DNA of 40,595 bases from Haloarcula sp. CBA1127 (GCF_001485575.1 NZ_BCNB01000008.1:1-40595), one strand, 5' to 3'. Counted from the stretch's first letter, positions 1-8,086 are shown. Notes: generated from the letters alone by a model not told the origin. Program-made: numbers and translations.

Positions 1-2095
1 GACGTCGATAGTCCCCGGCCGCGGCTGGTATCTAGAAGTGGACCACCCCGACGGCAACATCTGGCGGCCGGACGTCGTCGGCGAGCCCACGCCACAGCCG
101 ACGATCAATGGCCTGCCGCGGCTATCGGTTCCTGTGCGGGCAAGCGACCGCTACGCTCGTGGGGATTTCGACGGCCAGCCGATGCGGGCCTGGTTCAACG
201 GCGTCCGGCTACCGGTCGATCAGGTCGACACACCGCGAGCGACCGAGCGGGGCTGGATCCTAGAGGGACGCGGCGCCGTCGAACTCGACGAGCGTGTCCG
301 GATGGAGGTCGACTCGCGACCGGCGCATCTTGTTGCTGATGACATCATCGGACAGACGCCATACACGGCTGACGTCGATGCGCCGCCCAGTGCAGCTACG
401 GAAACACTCGTACAGTCAGCAAGCACGCAGAGCGAATGGGAGCAGCTACTGCCTGACCTTCCGAGCACATCGCCGCTGCAGCTGAACAACGGCACGCTTG
501 AGGTCGCGCAAACATCGTGGCTCCGAGAAGCCGAAGAGGAGACGTTCTTCGGCGGCGTCCGGTCTGACAGCAACGCAAGTGCTGGTGAGATGGTCGCGAT
601 GAGTAGCACAGTGCACGAACTGGAATACTCGTGGACGCCACAGTACGACATCCCGGCCGGCGAGCTTGGTGCCTCGATCAGGCTTCGAGCGCCGAGTGGT
701 TCTGGGCCCGGATTCGAGGTAACGATCGACGGCAATAGTGTTTACTTGATCCCTGCCGGTGGATACGGCAGTGATCGGTTTACCTTCCTGCAAAGGTCCG
801 GAGCCAATGACGCCCCGAGTGTTTCTGCAGGGAGTTCGGTTAGTGTCAAAATCTCCGTCACCGAAGAGAACGGCAACGTCATCGAGGTCGACACGCTCGG
901 CCTGACTGACGCCAGATTCAGCTACACGTTCCCAGACAATGTCAACAGTGATGGCTACTTACCCGGCCCGGAACCCCATCCACAGCTGCTACTACAGGAT
1001 ACCGACGACGCCATCACATCGCTCTCGGCGGAGGGTGCCCGGCTCAACGCAGCGTACGACGACGTCTCGAACAACCAGCAACTGCAGGTCTCGAACGACC
1101 AGGGCGGCAGTTACGCGCCGTCGGACGGCTCCGAGAACAACACCGAGTCGGTTGATGTCACATTCAGCCAATCGTCTAGCACAGTCCGTGCCCGGTTCGG
1201 CCTGAGCCGATACGGGAGTGGTCGACAGCAATCTCCTGCGAACGGGTACAACGCTCAGTCCGTCAGTTCGTACGAGCTCTATGCAGACCTCAACGAGCAA
1301 CCACTCGTCATCAACCAGACGTTCGACGACGACGCCGCGACAGTCTTGAACCAGATCGCACCGCCGGGGACGGTCTGGCAGGCCGTTCGCGACGGCGACT
1401 CCTACCAAGTGGTCTGGACCGAGGCCGGCCAGCGGACAACCGACGTCGAGGACGACGTCTCCAACTGGGAGTACGAGCGTCGCGTTGAGCAGGCCGTCGA
1501 CAAGGTCGTCATCAAGGGCTCGGTGCTGCGGCGTCGCGATGAGCGCGTGACTGCCCAGCACGACACGGCTGTCCCACTGGACGAGAACGAACTCGTGCAT
1601 GGCCGCGAGACCGTCTACGATCCCGGCACATCAACTGAGTACGTCGAGGGCCAAGACTACTCACTCAACGCCCAGCCCGGTGAACTGGTCGCGCTGTCAT
1701 CGGGCAACATCAGCGACGGCCAGGAGGTGGCCATCGACTACGGATATCGGCCTGTCGGAGAGTCTTCAACGACCGTGTCGGATCCACACACTATCGTCCG
1801 GTCGATCACCGGGCTGACGACGGACCGCGAGTGCACGCTCGTCGCGAAGCAACTCGCCAGTGAACTGGACACGCCCGTGACTGAGGGGACGGTCACACTC
1901 TCCGCCGGTCGGACAGACTGGTCGCTCGTCGAGTCGCGGGCGTTCGAGGCGCTCCCGACGCCGGACCAGGTCGACATCCACGACGCCCAGCCGTCGGCCT
2001 CCGGGACTGACCTACGGATCGGCTCCCGCCAGCCCCTCGAGGAGATCATCGACGACATCCGGGCCCGCGTCTCGCAGAACGCCGAGCGGACCTGA
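1..2095 (+). CDS. Tail tip / hub-like structural protein (5' end lies across the junction)
   Basis: The reading frame is open from base 2. If the ends are joined it starts at a GTG formed by bases 40594, 40595 and 1, behind the ribosome site GAGGTGA, giving about 700 residues; GTG at 38 is the first start inside the window. The protein is acidic and rich in beta-type segments, with a C-terminal part (from about residue 480) that resembles the hub or carbohydrate-facing proteins at the tail tip of siphoviruses. It follows tape measure and two tail genes, where tail tip or adhesion proteins are normally found, and is last in the late operon except for a small membrane protein. Exact family not recognised; tail location is confident from order, function is inferred. 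Confidence 0.7.
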   Translation, partial: TSIVPGRGWYLEVDHPDGNIWRPDVVGEPTPQPTINGLPRLSVPVRASDRYARGDFDGQPMRAWFNGVRLPVDQVDTPRATERGWILEGRGAVELDERVRMEVDSRPAHLVADDIIGQTPYTADVDAPPSAATETLVQSASTQSEWEQLLPDLPSTSPLQLNNGTLEVAQTSWLREAEEETFFGGVRSDSNASAGEMVAMSSTVHELEYSWTPQYDIPAGELGASIRLRAPSGSGPGFEVTIDGNSVYLIPAGGYGSDRFTFLQRSGANDAPSVSAGSSVSVKISVTEENGNVIEVDTLGLTDARFSYTFPDNVNSDGYLPGPEPHPQLLLQDTDDAITSLSAEGARLNAAYDDVSNNQQLQVSNDQGGSYAPSDGSENNTESVDVTFSQSSSTVRARFGLSRYGSGRQQSPANGYNAQSVSSYELYADLNEQPLVINQTFDDDAATVLNQIAPPGTVWQAVRDGDSYQVVWTEAGQRTTDVEDDVSNWEYERRVEQAVDKVVIKGSVLRRRDERVTAQHDTAVPLDENELVHGRETVYDPGTSTEYVEGQDYSLNAQPGELVALSSGNISDGQEVAIDYGYRPVGESSTTVSDPHTIVRSITGLTTDRECTLVAKQLASELDTPVTEGTVTLSAGRTDWSLVESRAFEALPTPDQVDIHDAQPSASGTDLRIGSRQPLEEIIDDIRARVSQNAERT

Positions 2096-2147
2096 AACCT
2101 GTCAGCATGGGGGTTTGCTTACAAACTACTCGCCACAAGTTTACCAT

Positions 2148-2363
2148 ATGACTAATCCACTCACAGCAGGCGTGCTGGTCCTCATCTTCGCGATGGGCTG
2201 CATAACGATCTTGCTGTTCAATCGTCAAATAAACCAGAACACCCGGGAGATCGCCCGGATCAAGGCTCGCGAACGATCCGTCGAGGCGGCATTCGAAGAT
2301 CTTGATGATCCCGTGCCGGCGGTCGAGCAGTCACAGGACAATACTGACAGGATCCGTGAGTGA
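2148..2363 (+). CDS. Small single-span membrane protein
   Basis: A 71-residue protein with one hydrophobic segment at about residues 7-24 followed by a charged, probably helical tail rich in Glu, Arg and Asp. I chose ATG 2148; a TTG at 2115 would add 11 residues. It is the last gene of the late transcription unit, behind the tail-tip gene. Position at the end of the late genes and a single membrane anchor fit an accessory lysis or envelope role, but no lysis family is recognisable. Confidence 0.55.
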   Translation: MTNPLTAGVLVLIFAMGCITILLFNRQINQNTREIARIKARERSVEAAFEDLDDPVPAVEQSQDNTDRIRE

Positions 2364-2717
2364 TCGCGGTTTAGACGACTCGTTTGTCGCGGCCAACCCC
2401 AGGAGTCCAACTACTTCTTAACCGACACTCCTGAGGGTTCGCGTTGGTTATAACTTGAGCGGGCTCGCCAGCGGCAGCGCTGTCACCCCACCCACCTCCA
2501 CAGATAAGAGACAGTATTTGTGAATCTGACACCACTCTGCGAGTGTTTCCCGTCGCCGTCTGGCGGTTTTACTCCGGAAACAGTGGTGTGCCTATCCCGC
2601 GAGAACACTCGAAACGCGGGGTGTCGCCAGTTCTATATAGCGTATAGCGCTATACAAATTTCGATCAGACTGCGAAGCTGGAGAAGGTATATAAGTTACA
2701 CCGGGAAACCAGCTGTC
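2364..2717. other. Non-coding stretch with operator-like palindromes
   Basis: No convincing gene. It contains CAGGAGT/ACTCCTG (2400-2406 and 2427-2433), a degenerate copy of the genome's long-spacer repeat (TTAACCGACA 2418-2427 with CGTTGGTTAT 2442-2451), a perfect 14-bp palindrome GTATAGCGCTATAC (2642-2655), and a TATA box (2688-2695). It separates the late genes from the small gene at 2718 and from the leftward par operon. Confidence 0.6.
2642..2695 (+). promoter_or_regulatory. Promoter and palindromic operator of the 51-residue membrane gene
   Basis: TATATAAG at 2688-2695 is centred about 27 bp before the GTG at 2718, the spacing of a leaderless haloarchaeal transcript. The 14-bp palindrome GTATAGCGCTATAC at 2642-2655 lies upstream of the TATA box, where an activator or repressor could bind. 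The regulator is not identified. Confidence 0.55.
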
Positions 2718-2873
2718 GTGCTTGAAAGAATCATAGGGGCGGCAGCGGTGATAGCCATACTGCTCATTCTCCTAGACGCGTTTGTTCTGGGATGGTTCCT
2801 TGTGAGCGAACCACTCCTGAAACAGATCGCGGGTTCGGTGTCGTTACTCGGCGTCGTAGCCCCACTCGCGTAG
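2718..2873 (+). CDS. 51-residue hydrophobic protein, probably membrane
   Basis: GTG start 27 bp behind a clear TATA box. The protein is mostly hydrophobic, with one strong membrane segment at about residues 6-26 and a second, weaker one near the C-terminus. Its last 30 bases overlap the end of the convergent par-partner gene. No family recognised. The promoter spacing is the main reason to believe it; the longer frame from 2520 has an unlikely, Arg- and Cys-rich N-terminus. Confidence 0.5.
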   Translation: MLERIIGAAAVIAILLILLDAFVLGWFLVSEPLLKQIAGSVSLLGVVAPLA

Positions 2874-3284
2874 CTGCTCGGCAACGTCGTCGAGGTGCTG
2901 CTCGAGGGCGACCTGATACGCTGCCTCCCTGAGGTCCAGCACGAGGACGTCTTCGTCGAGGCGATCGCCGAGTTCGGACTGCGCGACCTCCTCGGCGGCC
3001 TGGGTCTCTTCCTGGAGGAAGAACTGCACCATCTCCCGGCCGTCTTTTGCATTCGACCGTGAGTACTTCCAGGGTAGCCCCGTCGACACACCACCGTTTC
3101 CACTATTGTCGACGCCGCCGTCGGCCGATCCCTCATCATCACTACCAGGCGCATCCGCAGCGGCGGCCGCTTCATCGGCCGCATCGGCGGTAGCGTCGCC
3201 GGCTGGCTCCTCGTCCTGGTCGTCGCTGCTCTCGATGCCCTCGAATGGATCCTCACCGGAGCCGGACTTCATGCCGTTGCCCAT
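2844..3284 (-). CDS. Acidic partner of ParA (putative centromere-binding or adaptor protein)
   Basis: A 146-residue protein starting directly behind the parA stop. The N-terminal half (about 1-70) is a low-complexity Asp/Ala/Gly/Glu-rich linker; the C-terminal half is a compact predicted helical domain with a basic patch near residues 73-82. Small genes directly downstream of parA usually encode the DNA-binding component of a type I partition locus. I see no ParB, RHH or HTH signature, so the partner role is inferred from position and the nearby iterons. Confidence 0.6.
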   Translation of the reverse strand: MGNGMKSGSGEDPFEGIESSDDQDEEPAGDATADAADEAAAAADAPGSDDEGSADGGVDNSGNGGVSTGLPWKYSRSNAKDGREMVQFFLQEETQAAEEVAQSELGDRLDEDVLVLDLREAAYQVALEQHLDDVAEQLREWGYDAE

Positions 3285-4112
3285 CTACGCCACCTCCTCG
3301 ATGTGGGTCGCGAGTTCATCCAGCTGGGCGAGCGTCTCCTCCTCGTAGTCGTAGGCACTGCGGACCTCCTGAACGTAGTGTGCCGCCGGCAGTTGCGTGT
3401 CCCAACAGCCCTCGAAGAGCGAGGAGCGGTCGGCGATCGCGACCGGCGCGTCAAAGCCGAGGTCGCGGATCCGCTCAAGATATTTTTGCTGGTCGCTCGT
3501 CGAACCGATGCCGTTCGGGATGACCGCCATCACGCCGATGTCGATATCGAGCGAGTCCTGGAGGTTGATGACAACGTCCTCGAGGCCTTCGACGGACTGC
3601 ATCCCCTTGCCCGTCGGTTCGACCGGGACAACGAGCGACCGTGTCGCGTGGATCGCGTTGTACAGCTGTGGGCCCGCGGTCGCCGGCGGGTCGACGACGA
3701 TCGTGTCGTAGTCCTCCATCACGCCGGCGTCGACGAGGACCTCAAACAGGCGCTCGTTCGGCGCGAAGTACTCGCCGAGGTCCTCCGCCATCTCGTCGGC
3801 CTTCGAGAGCAGGCTGGGCAGGTTCTCCAGCATGTCGTGGTTGGGCACGAGGTCGAAGCCGTAGTCCGTCTCCTGGACGATGTCAGCGAACGGCCCGAGT
3901 GGCCGGTCGATGAGGTGCCGGGCGATGTTGTCTGCGTCGCCGTCATTCCGTGGCGCGTCGACGCCCAGGAGATACGTCAGCGACCCCTGCTGTGGGTCGA
4001 GGTCGATGGCCAGGACATCGCGACCGTGGTCAGCGTGCGCCGTCGCGAGGCTCGCAGCGAGCGTCGTCTTCCCGACGCCGCCGGCCTCGCTGTAGATCGT
4101 GTACGCGAGCAT
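3285..4112 (-). CDS. parA: ParA-family partition ATPase
   Basis: A 275-residue MinD/ParA-type P-loop ATPase, likely moving or positioning the viral genome as an episome. Residues 9-17 (EAGGVGKTT) form the P-loop; the signature lysine of deviant Walker A boxes is replaced by Glu/Ala at the start, while the catalytic-core GK is kept. DLDPQ at about 37-41 is the Walker A' motif and VVDPPAT near residue 140 is the Walker B region. ATG 4112 lies 27 bp from a TATA-like box on the minus strand, so a leaderless transcript is likely. It is followed at once by the partner gene, and an iteron array lies upstream. Confidence 0.9.
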   Translation of the reverse strand: MLAYTIYSEAGGVGKTTLAASLATAHADHGRDVLAIDLDPQQGSLTYLLGVDAPRNDGDADNIARHLIDRPLGPFADIVQETDYGFDLVPNHDMLENLPSLLSKADEMAEDLGEYFAPNERLFEVLVDAGVMEDYDTIVVDPPATAGPQLYNAIHATRSLVVPVEPTGKGMQSVEGLEDVVINLQDSLDIDIGVMAVIPNGIGSTSDQQKYLERIRDLGFDAPVAIADRSSLFEGCWDTQLPAAHYVQEVRSAYDYEEETLAQLDELATHIEEVA

Positions 4113-4114
4113 GT

Positions 4115-4143
4115 CTCACTCGTGAGTCTAAACCGGCATAAAC
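4115..4143 (-). promoter_or_regulatory. parA promoter with dyad
   Basis: On the minus strand GTTTATGCC (about 4136-4143) is centred 27 bp before the parA ATG. Between it and the start are a reversed TTAGACT element (4125-4131) and the dyad CTCAC/GTGAG (4115-4119 and 4122-4126). The same TTAGACT word forms the upstream iterons, which suggests autoregulation by the Par proteins. Confidence 0.55.
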
Positions 4144-4187
4144 ACTCGTCAGACGTACGACGCACACTAACTGGTGAGTCTGATCAG

Positions 4188-4233
4188 TTAGACTGGTGGG
4201 TTAGACTGATAGATTAGACCGGAGAGTTAGACT
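4188..4233. repeat. Four 13-bp iterons, putative partition site
   Basis: TTAGACT, TTAGACT, TTAGACC and TTAGACT begin at 4188, 4201, 4214 and 4227, an exact 13-bp period. A reversed copy lies at 4125-4131 in the parA promoter. Regular short iterons upstream of a parA operon are the usual form of a plasmid centromere. That they bind the 146-residue partner is inference. Confidence 0.65.
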
Positions 4234-4243
4234 AACTACAGGC

Positions 4244-4287
4244 ACTAACCAACATCGAACAAGAAAAGTTGTGCAGTGTTGGTTAGT
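4244..4287. repeat. Long-spacer inverted repeat, copy A
   Basis: ACTAACCAACA (4244-4254) and TGTTGGTTAGT (4277-4287) form perfect 11-bp arms separated by 22 bp. The right arm touches the stop codon of the minus-strand zinc-ribbon gene. It lies between that gene's end and the parA promoter. Related copies are at 10334, 11003 and 21916. Confidence 0.8.
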
Positions 4288-4424
4288 CAGAAATCGTCGA
4301 GGGTCGTGTTCGAGGAGTTGTCGCAGTAGGGCCGTGGACAGTCGCCTTTGTCGTATATCGCCGCGTCGAACTGCTCGAAACACTCGTCGCACATCCAATA
4401 CTCGTCGGCGTCAGCGACGTTCAC
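4287..4424 (-). CDS. 45-residue zinc-ribbon protein
   Basis: A short gene starting at GTG 4424, overlapping the stop of the upstream gene, with GGAGGG about seven bases before the start. The product has CDEC at residues 12-15 and a second pair at Cys29 and Cys34, enough for one zinc ribbon. It ends at the edge of inverted repeat A. Function unknown; it is one of many small zinc proteins here. Confidence 0.6.
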   Translation of the reverse strand: MNVADADEYWMCDECFEQFDAAIYDKGDCPRPYCDNSSNTTLDDF

Positions 4425-5083
4425 ACCGACCCTCCTGCGAACTCGGTAAAGTCCGCCTGGTGCTCAGCCTCGCCAACGACTTCGAAGACCGGTGCGCCGA
4501 GGAACTCCTCGCCGTAGCGGCAGTACACGTCGCCATCGCGAGCGACGAGTTCGTTCTGGAACTTCGACTGCCAGTCGTCCCGTGTGAGGTCCGTCCCGGG
4601 ATCAGCGTAGGCCACCGACCACGTCGCGATCCCACACGATCGCGTCTCGGTCACCCGCGCGACCTTGCCCTCACGGTCGCCCGGCAGTTCGATTCGGTCA
4701 CCGCGCTGAACGAGCCCGTCGACGTCGTCGGTCGAGCGCGGATACCATGGGCCCCAGGACTCGCTGTCGAACGAGAGTGGCTCGGCCGGGCCGGCGTCGC
4801 CGATGTAGACGTGATGAGTATCGCCCAGGCGACGGGCTCGGTCAGCCTCCAACTGGGTGCAGTCCGCGCCACAGCGGCCGACGTGATAGGCATCCTGCTT
4901 ACGACGTCGTCGATAGAGGTGCGCATTGACAGCTTCCTCGGCGAGCGGGAGTGTCGGGAACAATCCGGCCCACTCGCAGCGGCGTGAGCTACAGCTGACA
5001 TGGTAGCCCCAGCTGGCGTTGCGCAGTGTCTGCCGCGGGAGTGGGTTCTCGACGATAATGTCGGAGGGGTCAGTGATCTCCAC
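4421..5083 (-). CDS. Uncharacterised protein of the leftward operon
   Basis: About 220 residues. I prefer GTG 5083, because GGAGG stands seven bases before it; ATG 5107 would overlap the upstream gene by 38 bases. The N-terminal part contains Cys pairs and a basic stretch (YRRRRK near residue 60); the C-terminal half looks beta-rich, with many Gly, Val and Trp. No family recognised. It sits in an operon of overlapping small genes ahead of parA. Confidence 0.6.
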   Translation of the reverse strand: MEITDPSDIIVENPLPRQTLRNASWGYHVSCSSRRCEWAGLFPTLPLAEEAVNAHLYRRRRKQDAYHVGRCGADCTQLEADRARRLGDTHHVYIGDAGPAEPLSFDSESWGPWYPRSTDDVDGLVQRGDRIELPGDREGKVARVTETRSCGIATWSVAYADPGTDLTRDDWQSKFQNELVARDGDVYCRYGEEFLGAPVFEVVGEAEHQADFTEFAGGSV

Positions 5084-5264
5084 GGTTTCCCTCCTGGTCA
5101 GTGGCATCCACGTATCGGAGCTCTAAGTCGGCCTCGTCGGACTCGCGCACCTCAGCAAACTCTGCTTCCGCAGCGCGCAACGCCTCTTCTTCAGATGCGT
5201 CCTCGGGACACGGCAGTCGGTGGCGCACAGTCACCTCAACGAACGGGAGGTCGCTTTCGCTCAC
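5070..5264 (-). CDS. 64-residue acidic protein
   Basis: A small acidic protein with a beta-strand-like start (FVEVTVRHRL) and an alanine/glutamate-rich helix in the middle. Its start overlaps the stop of the DUF6884-like gene, so it is probably translated with it. No known family recognised. Confidence 0.55.
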   Translation of the reverse strand: MSESDLPFVEVTVRHRLPCPEDASEEEALRAAEAEFAEVRESDEADLELRYVDATDQEGNRGDH

Positions 5265-5899
5265 GCCGACTCACCACCGACCGCTCCGTAGTGATCTAGA
5301 TCGGCCCTGTCCGGTGGGTGGTAGCTGTCGATCTGCTCGCGTAGCCAGCCCTGCTGGTCCCCGATCCCGCCGAGGTCGTCCGACCGAAACGGGAACGACA
5401 CGCGGCGGTGGCCGCTTGCCAGTTCGTCCTCGATATGGCGAACGTAGTCCTCTCCTGCCAGTACGACGTAGCTCGCATACACTGCCTGGAACGAATCGAA
5501 GACACGGATCTCGTTGGATGTGTTGACCGACCACTTCCCGGCCTCGTAGTCGCCTATGTAGCTGTTCGAACTCGGCTTCAGCGAGGCGTCGTAGGCCCCA
5601 ATCTCTTCGTCGGGCGAGATGAGACCGTGCTCCGCAGACAGGATCATCCACTTGTCACAGCAGGTTTCGGCGAACTCGCGTTTCAGCGAGAAGTACGGCG
5701 AGTCGTACAGGTCCTTCGCCGCCACTGTCTCGCCGTCGTCGAGGGCGATCTTCGATGACCCACAGCCGACCAGCGCGATGCGTGGCGCAGCAACGCACTC
5801 ACGGCAGACCTGGCCGTCGACGTGAGAGAACTTACTGTCGAGTCCTTCGCCGGAAGCCAGCCGGGAATCGCACCAGTGGCAACGATTAGTACCGGTCAT
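5261..5899 (-). CDS. DUF6884-like protein with N-terminal zinc knuckle
   Basis: A 212-residue protein. An N-terminal CHWC ... CREC pair (residues 7-10 and 32-35) suggests a zinc knuckle. From about residue 40 it carries the pattern of a phage and archaeal family I recall as DUF6884: VGCGSSKI, then AKDLYDSPYF, then WMILSAEHGLISPDE, then GAYDASL. The biochemical activity of that family is not established to my knowledge. The start ATG overlaps the previous stop as ATGA. The family assignment is from memory of the motif order. Confidence 0.65.
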   Translation of the reverse strand: MTGTNRCHWCDSRLASGEGLDSKFSHVDGQVCRECVAAPRIALVGCGSSKIALDDGETVAAKDLYDSPYFSLKREFAETCCDKWMILSAEHGLISPDEEIGAYDASLKPSSNSYIGDYEAGKWSVNTSNEIRVFDSFQAVYASYVVLAGEDYVRHIEDELASGHRRVSFPFRSDDLGGIGDQQGWLREQIDSYHPPDRADLDHYGAVGGESA

Positions 5900-6087
5900 A
5901 GTCTAACAGTCGCTCCAGTAGTGAGGTGGTCGATATCGGGCCCGCAGTCAGGACAGACCGTGTAGCCACGCGTCGACCCTGACCCACAGACCCAGCGTTC
6001 AGCGTCGCAGTGCTCGTAGCGACACGGGAGCTTCACACAGGCCGGGTGCAGTTCCCGAACGTCGACGTAATCGTCGAGGTCAGGCAT
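5896..6087 (-). CDS. 63-residue zinc-ribbon protein
   Basis: A small protein with five to seven cysteines, including CVKLPC, a CRYEHC segment, a single Cys and CPDC near the C-terminus, consistent with one zinc ribbon. Start ATG 6087 overlaps the upstream stop and the stop overlaps the next ATG, so it is part of a tightly coupled operon. Role unknown. Confidence 0.6.
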   Translation of the reverse strand: MPDLDDYVDVRELHPACVKLPCRYEHCDAERWVCGSGSTRGYTVCPDCGPDIDHLTTGATVRL

Positions 6088-6454
6088 CGTCACCACGCGC
6101 GAAGGCAGCCAGTCCTGTCTGGGGCGTGGCGATCTCCTCGACACCGCGCACGCGCTCGAAGACGACAACCGACGACTTTGGGAGATAGCCGCCGAGGCCG
6201 TTGCGATGCGGTTGTTCGAACTTCCACGCCTTGTCGCTGTAGTCCTCGACGTCGCCGACGGCCAGGTGATCGGATGCATCGACCGTCTCGATATCCTTGT
6301 CGCTGTCCTCCAGCAGCCACGACGGGAGCCAGACGACGTGGTCCCACGACTGTTCGGTGAAGATCGTCGCGACGCGCTGCTTTACTCGCGACGAGGCTTC
6401 CGGTGCGGCGTCGATGTCGTCCCACGATGAGACAGCGATGTGGCTGTCAGACAT
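6080..6454 (-). CDS. Uncharacterised 124-residue protein
   Basis: Start ATG 6454 overlaps the end of the exonuclease gene by eight bases. The protein has a Trp-rich central part (WDHVVWLPSWLL) and a C-terminal beta-like segment ending in a short acidic tail. No motif tied to a known activity. Longer frames upstream are Arg/Cys-rich and unlikely to be coding. Confidence 0.6.
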   Translation of the reverse strand: MSDSHIAVSSWDDIDAAPEASSRVKQRVATIFTEQSWDHVVWLPSWLLEDSDKDIETVDASDHLAVGDVEDYSDKAWKFEQPHRNGLGGYLPKSSVVVFERVRGVEEIATPQTGLAAFARGDDA

Positions 6455-6962
6455 CACTGTCCTCCAACCGGCGGAGTGTCGCTTGCACGAGACGCACCTG
6501 GTGGATCGCATCATCAAGCGCGTCGTGTTCGACGCCGTCATGTTCGAGCTCCGGCGCGACGGGGAGCGACTTCAGCGTGCGTACGTCCCGCTCCTCGTAG
6601 AACTCCCAGGGCATCGACACACCAACGGCCTTGCCGGCCTCGATGAGCATCTCACAGTCGAACGACGGACTGTTTGCCCAGACTTCATCAGCGCCACCGG
6701 CCCAGAGCGAGAAGTCCTGCAGGACATCCTCGAGGGCGTCGCCACCGTCCAAGGCTTCGCGAGCGGCGTCGGACTGATCCTGCCACCACTCCAGCGTATC
6801 TTCGTCGACGGTGAGGCCAGCCGCCTCGCAACTCTCGCGACTGATCGAGGCTTCGAACGTGCCGCCGATCGTGTCGGTGTCGAACTTGACGGCGCCGATG
6901 CTCAGGATAGCCGCGCCCCGTTCGAGCCCAAGCGTCTCGATATCGACCATGACCCGCATCAT
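6447..6962 (-). CDS. DEDD-type 3'-5' exonuclease, Rv2179c-like
   Basis: A 171-residue RNase H-fold exonuclease. Motif I is MVDIETLG (Asp7, Glu9), followed by ILSIGAVKFD; motif II is near FDCEML (about residue 100); RDVRTL follows; and HDALDDA near residue 150 is the Exo III region with His and Asp. The compact size matches phage and bacterial Rv2179c-like enzymes, which act on single-stranded ends of DNA or RNA. The substrate here is unknown. It overlaps its neighbours by four and eight bases. Confidence 0.8.
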   Translation of the reverse strand: MMRVMVDIETLGLERGAAILSIGAVKFDTDTIGGTFEASISRESCEAAGLTVDEDTLEWWQDQSDAAREALDGGDALEDVLQDFSLWAGGADEVWANSPSFDCEMLIEAGKAVGVSMPWEFYEERDVRTLKSLPVAPELEHDGVEHDALDDAIHQVRLVQATLRRLEDSDV

Positions 6963-7190
6963 GCGAACCTCCCGAGACCTTCTTGATTGGCGTCGCGTGT
7001 GGTGTCCCGGTCGCTCCGGATGTCCTGGCAGGACTTACAGAGCCACTCGCCGGCGAGGGTGAGCTCCGATGTGTCGGTCCCGCAGCGAGAGCAGTCGCCC
7101 GGCGCTGCGCAGTCGATGCATAGCGTTTCACCGTCGAACTCGCGGATGGGCGCCACGGGACGTGACGCCACACTGCTCGCACTCAGACAT
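6959..7190 (-). CDS. Double zinc-ribbon protein with a frame break near its start
   Basis: From GTG 7171 a 70-residue protein is read, with CIDC, CSRC and CKSC pairs. ATG 7190, just before it and overlapping the upstream stop region, begins MSECEQCG in another frame, supplying the fourth CxxC pair expected for two complete ribbons. Skipping one C in the CCC at minus-strand 7150-7148 joins the frames into a 76-residue protein. Either the sequence has a one-base insertion, or GTG 7171 is the true start and the ribbon is incomplete. Function unknown. Confidence 0.55.
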
Positions 7191-7467
7191 GGGCGTCCTC
7201 CAGGCCCCGCTCACTCAGTCGCGGCGGGACCGTGCCTCTGGGGACGGTCTTCCCAGTCGGATACTCAGTGAGGTCAGGCTGGTAACCGACCTCCTGGGAC
7301 CACTGTGCGACGACCCACTGTGCGCGCTCTGTGTCGTCAGTAAACCCCTTGTCGCTCCTGATAGCCTCGCCGATGAGGCCGAGCAGGTAGTCGATATCGT
7401 TCGTCGAGTCGAGATTGTTCGACTCCGAGAGCAGGGTGCGTACTGCGCCTTCCTGCTCACTCGCCAT
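7183..7467 (-). CDS. Uncharacterised 94-residue protein
   Basis: ATG 7467 overlaps the end of the J-domain gene by 11 bases. The middle (about residues 20-60) is helical, with conserved-looking AQWVVAQWSQEVGY; the tail is Pro/Arg-rich. Longer upstream readings are Arg/Ser-rich shadow sequence. No family recognised. Confidence 0.6.
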   Translation of the reverse strand: MASEQEGAVRTLLSESNNLDSTNDIDYLLGLIGEAIRSDKGFTDDTERAQWVVAQWSQEVGYQPDLTEYPTGKTVPRGTVPPRLSERGLEDAHV

Positions 7468-8086
7468 CCAGCATCGCCCCCTTGGCTTCCTGAATCCGCT
7501 GGAATTCTTCGCGATCGCCGTCGTCGTTGTCGGGATGGACGTTCGCCGATAGCCTGCGGGCGACGGCCTCGACGACGTCGTCGGAAGCATCCTCAGCGAC
7601 GCCCAGGACCTCGTGGGGCGGTTCCGTCGACGCGACACCCGAGCCGTCGCCGGCGACGATGACGTCTTCGTTCCCCGAGGGCAGCTGCGCCGTCGCGAAC
7701 TCATCCTGCCCGGTGTGGACCGGCCGGTTGTTCATCTTCCGCTTCTCTGCGATGTAGAGGCCGATGGCGCGCACGTTGTCCCGGAGGCCGTCGTACTGGT
7801 CGGCGGCGACGGCGTACTGCTCGCCGTCCATCGTCCATCTGACGACAGCGCCGGGATCGGCCGGGTTCGCGTCGGCGTAGGGGCGACCGTCCTTCTTGCG
7901 ATGGGGCGCTGCGGTCGACAGTCGCCAGTCGTCGACGCCGAGTCTGTCCTCGAGTTCAGTCTCGATATCGTTGATCGCCTGCGCGAGCGTGACCGAGAAC
8001 TTCGGCGTGCTTTCTGGGCGCTGCGTTCGCTCAGCCCAGTGAGGCCAGTCTATCTCCCCGCCGGTGCGGTCAGTCTTGCTGGGCAT
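7457..8086 (-). CDS. J-domain-containing protein
   Basis: A 209-residue protein with a C-terminal J-domain-like segment from about residue 158: PHEVLGVAEDASDDVVEAV, then the HPD motif at residues 184-186, then a final helix ending AKGAML. HPD is the residue set that stimulates Hsp70 ATPases. The N-terminal 150 residues are a separate alpha/beta region of unknown role. Such proteins occur in haloarchaeal viruses and plasmids and may recruit host DnaK. Its ATG overlaps the end of the upstream gene. Confidence 0.7.
   Translation of the reverse strand: MPSKTDRTGGEIDWPHWAERTQRPESTPKFSVTLAQAINDIETELEDRLGVDDWRLSTAAPHRKKDGRPYADANPADPGAVVRWTMDGEQYAVAADQYDGLRDNVRAIGLYIAEKRKMNNRPVHTGQDEFATAQLPSGNEDVIVAGDGSGVASTEPPHEVLGVAEDASDDVVEAVARRLSANVHPDNDDGDREEFQRIQEAKGAMLDGE

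Noticed and set aside
2503-2513. Eleven bases identical to the end of a common sequencing transposon adapter (ATAAGAGACAG)
   Set aside because: The match stops at 11 bases, the flanks look like ordinary virus sequence, and a short match of this kind can arise by chance. Read evidence would be needed to call contamination.
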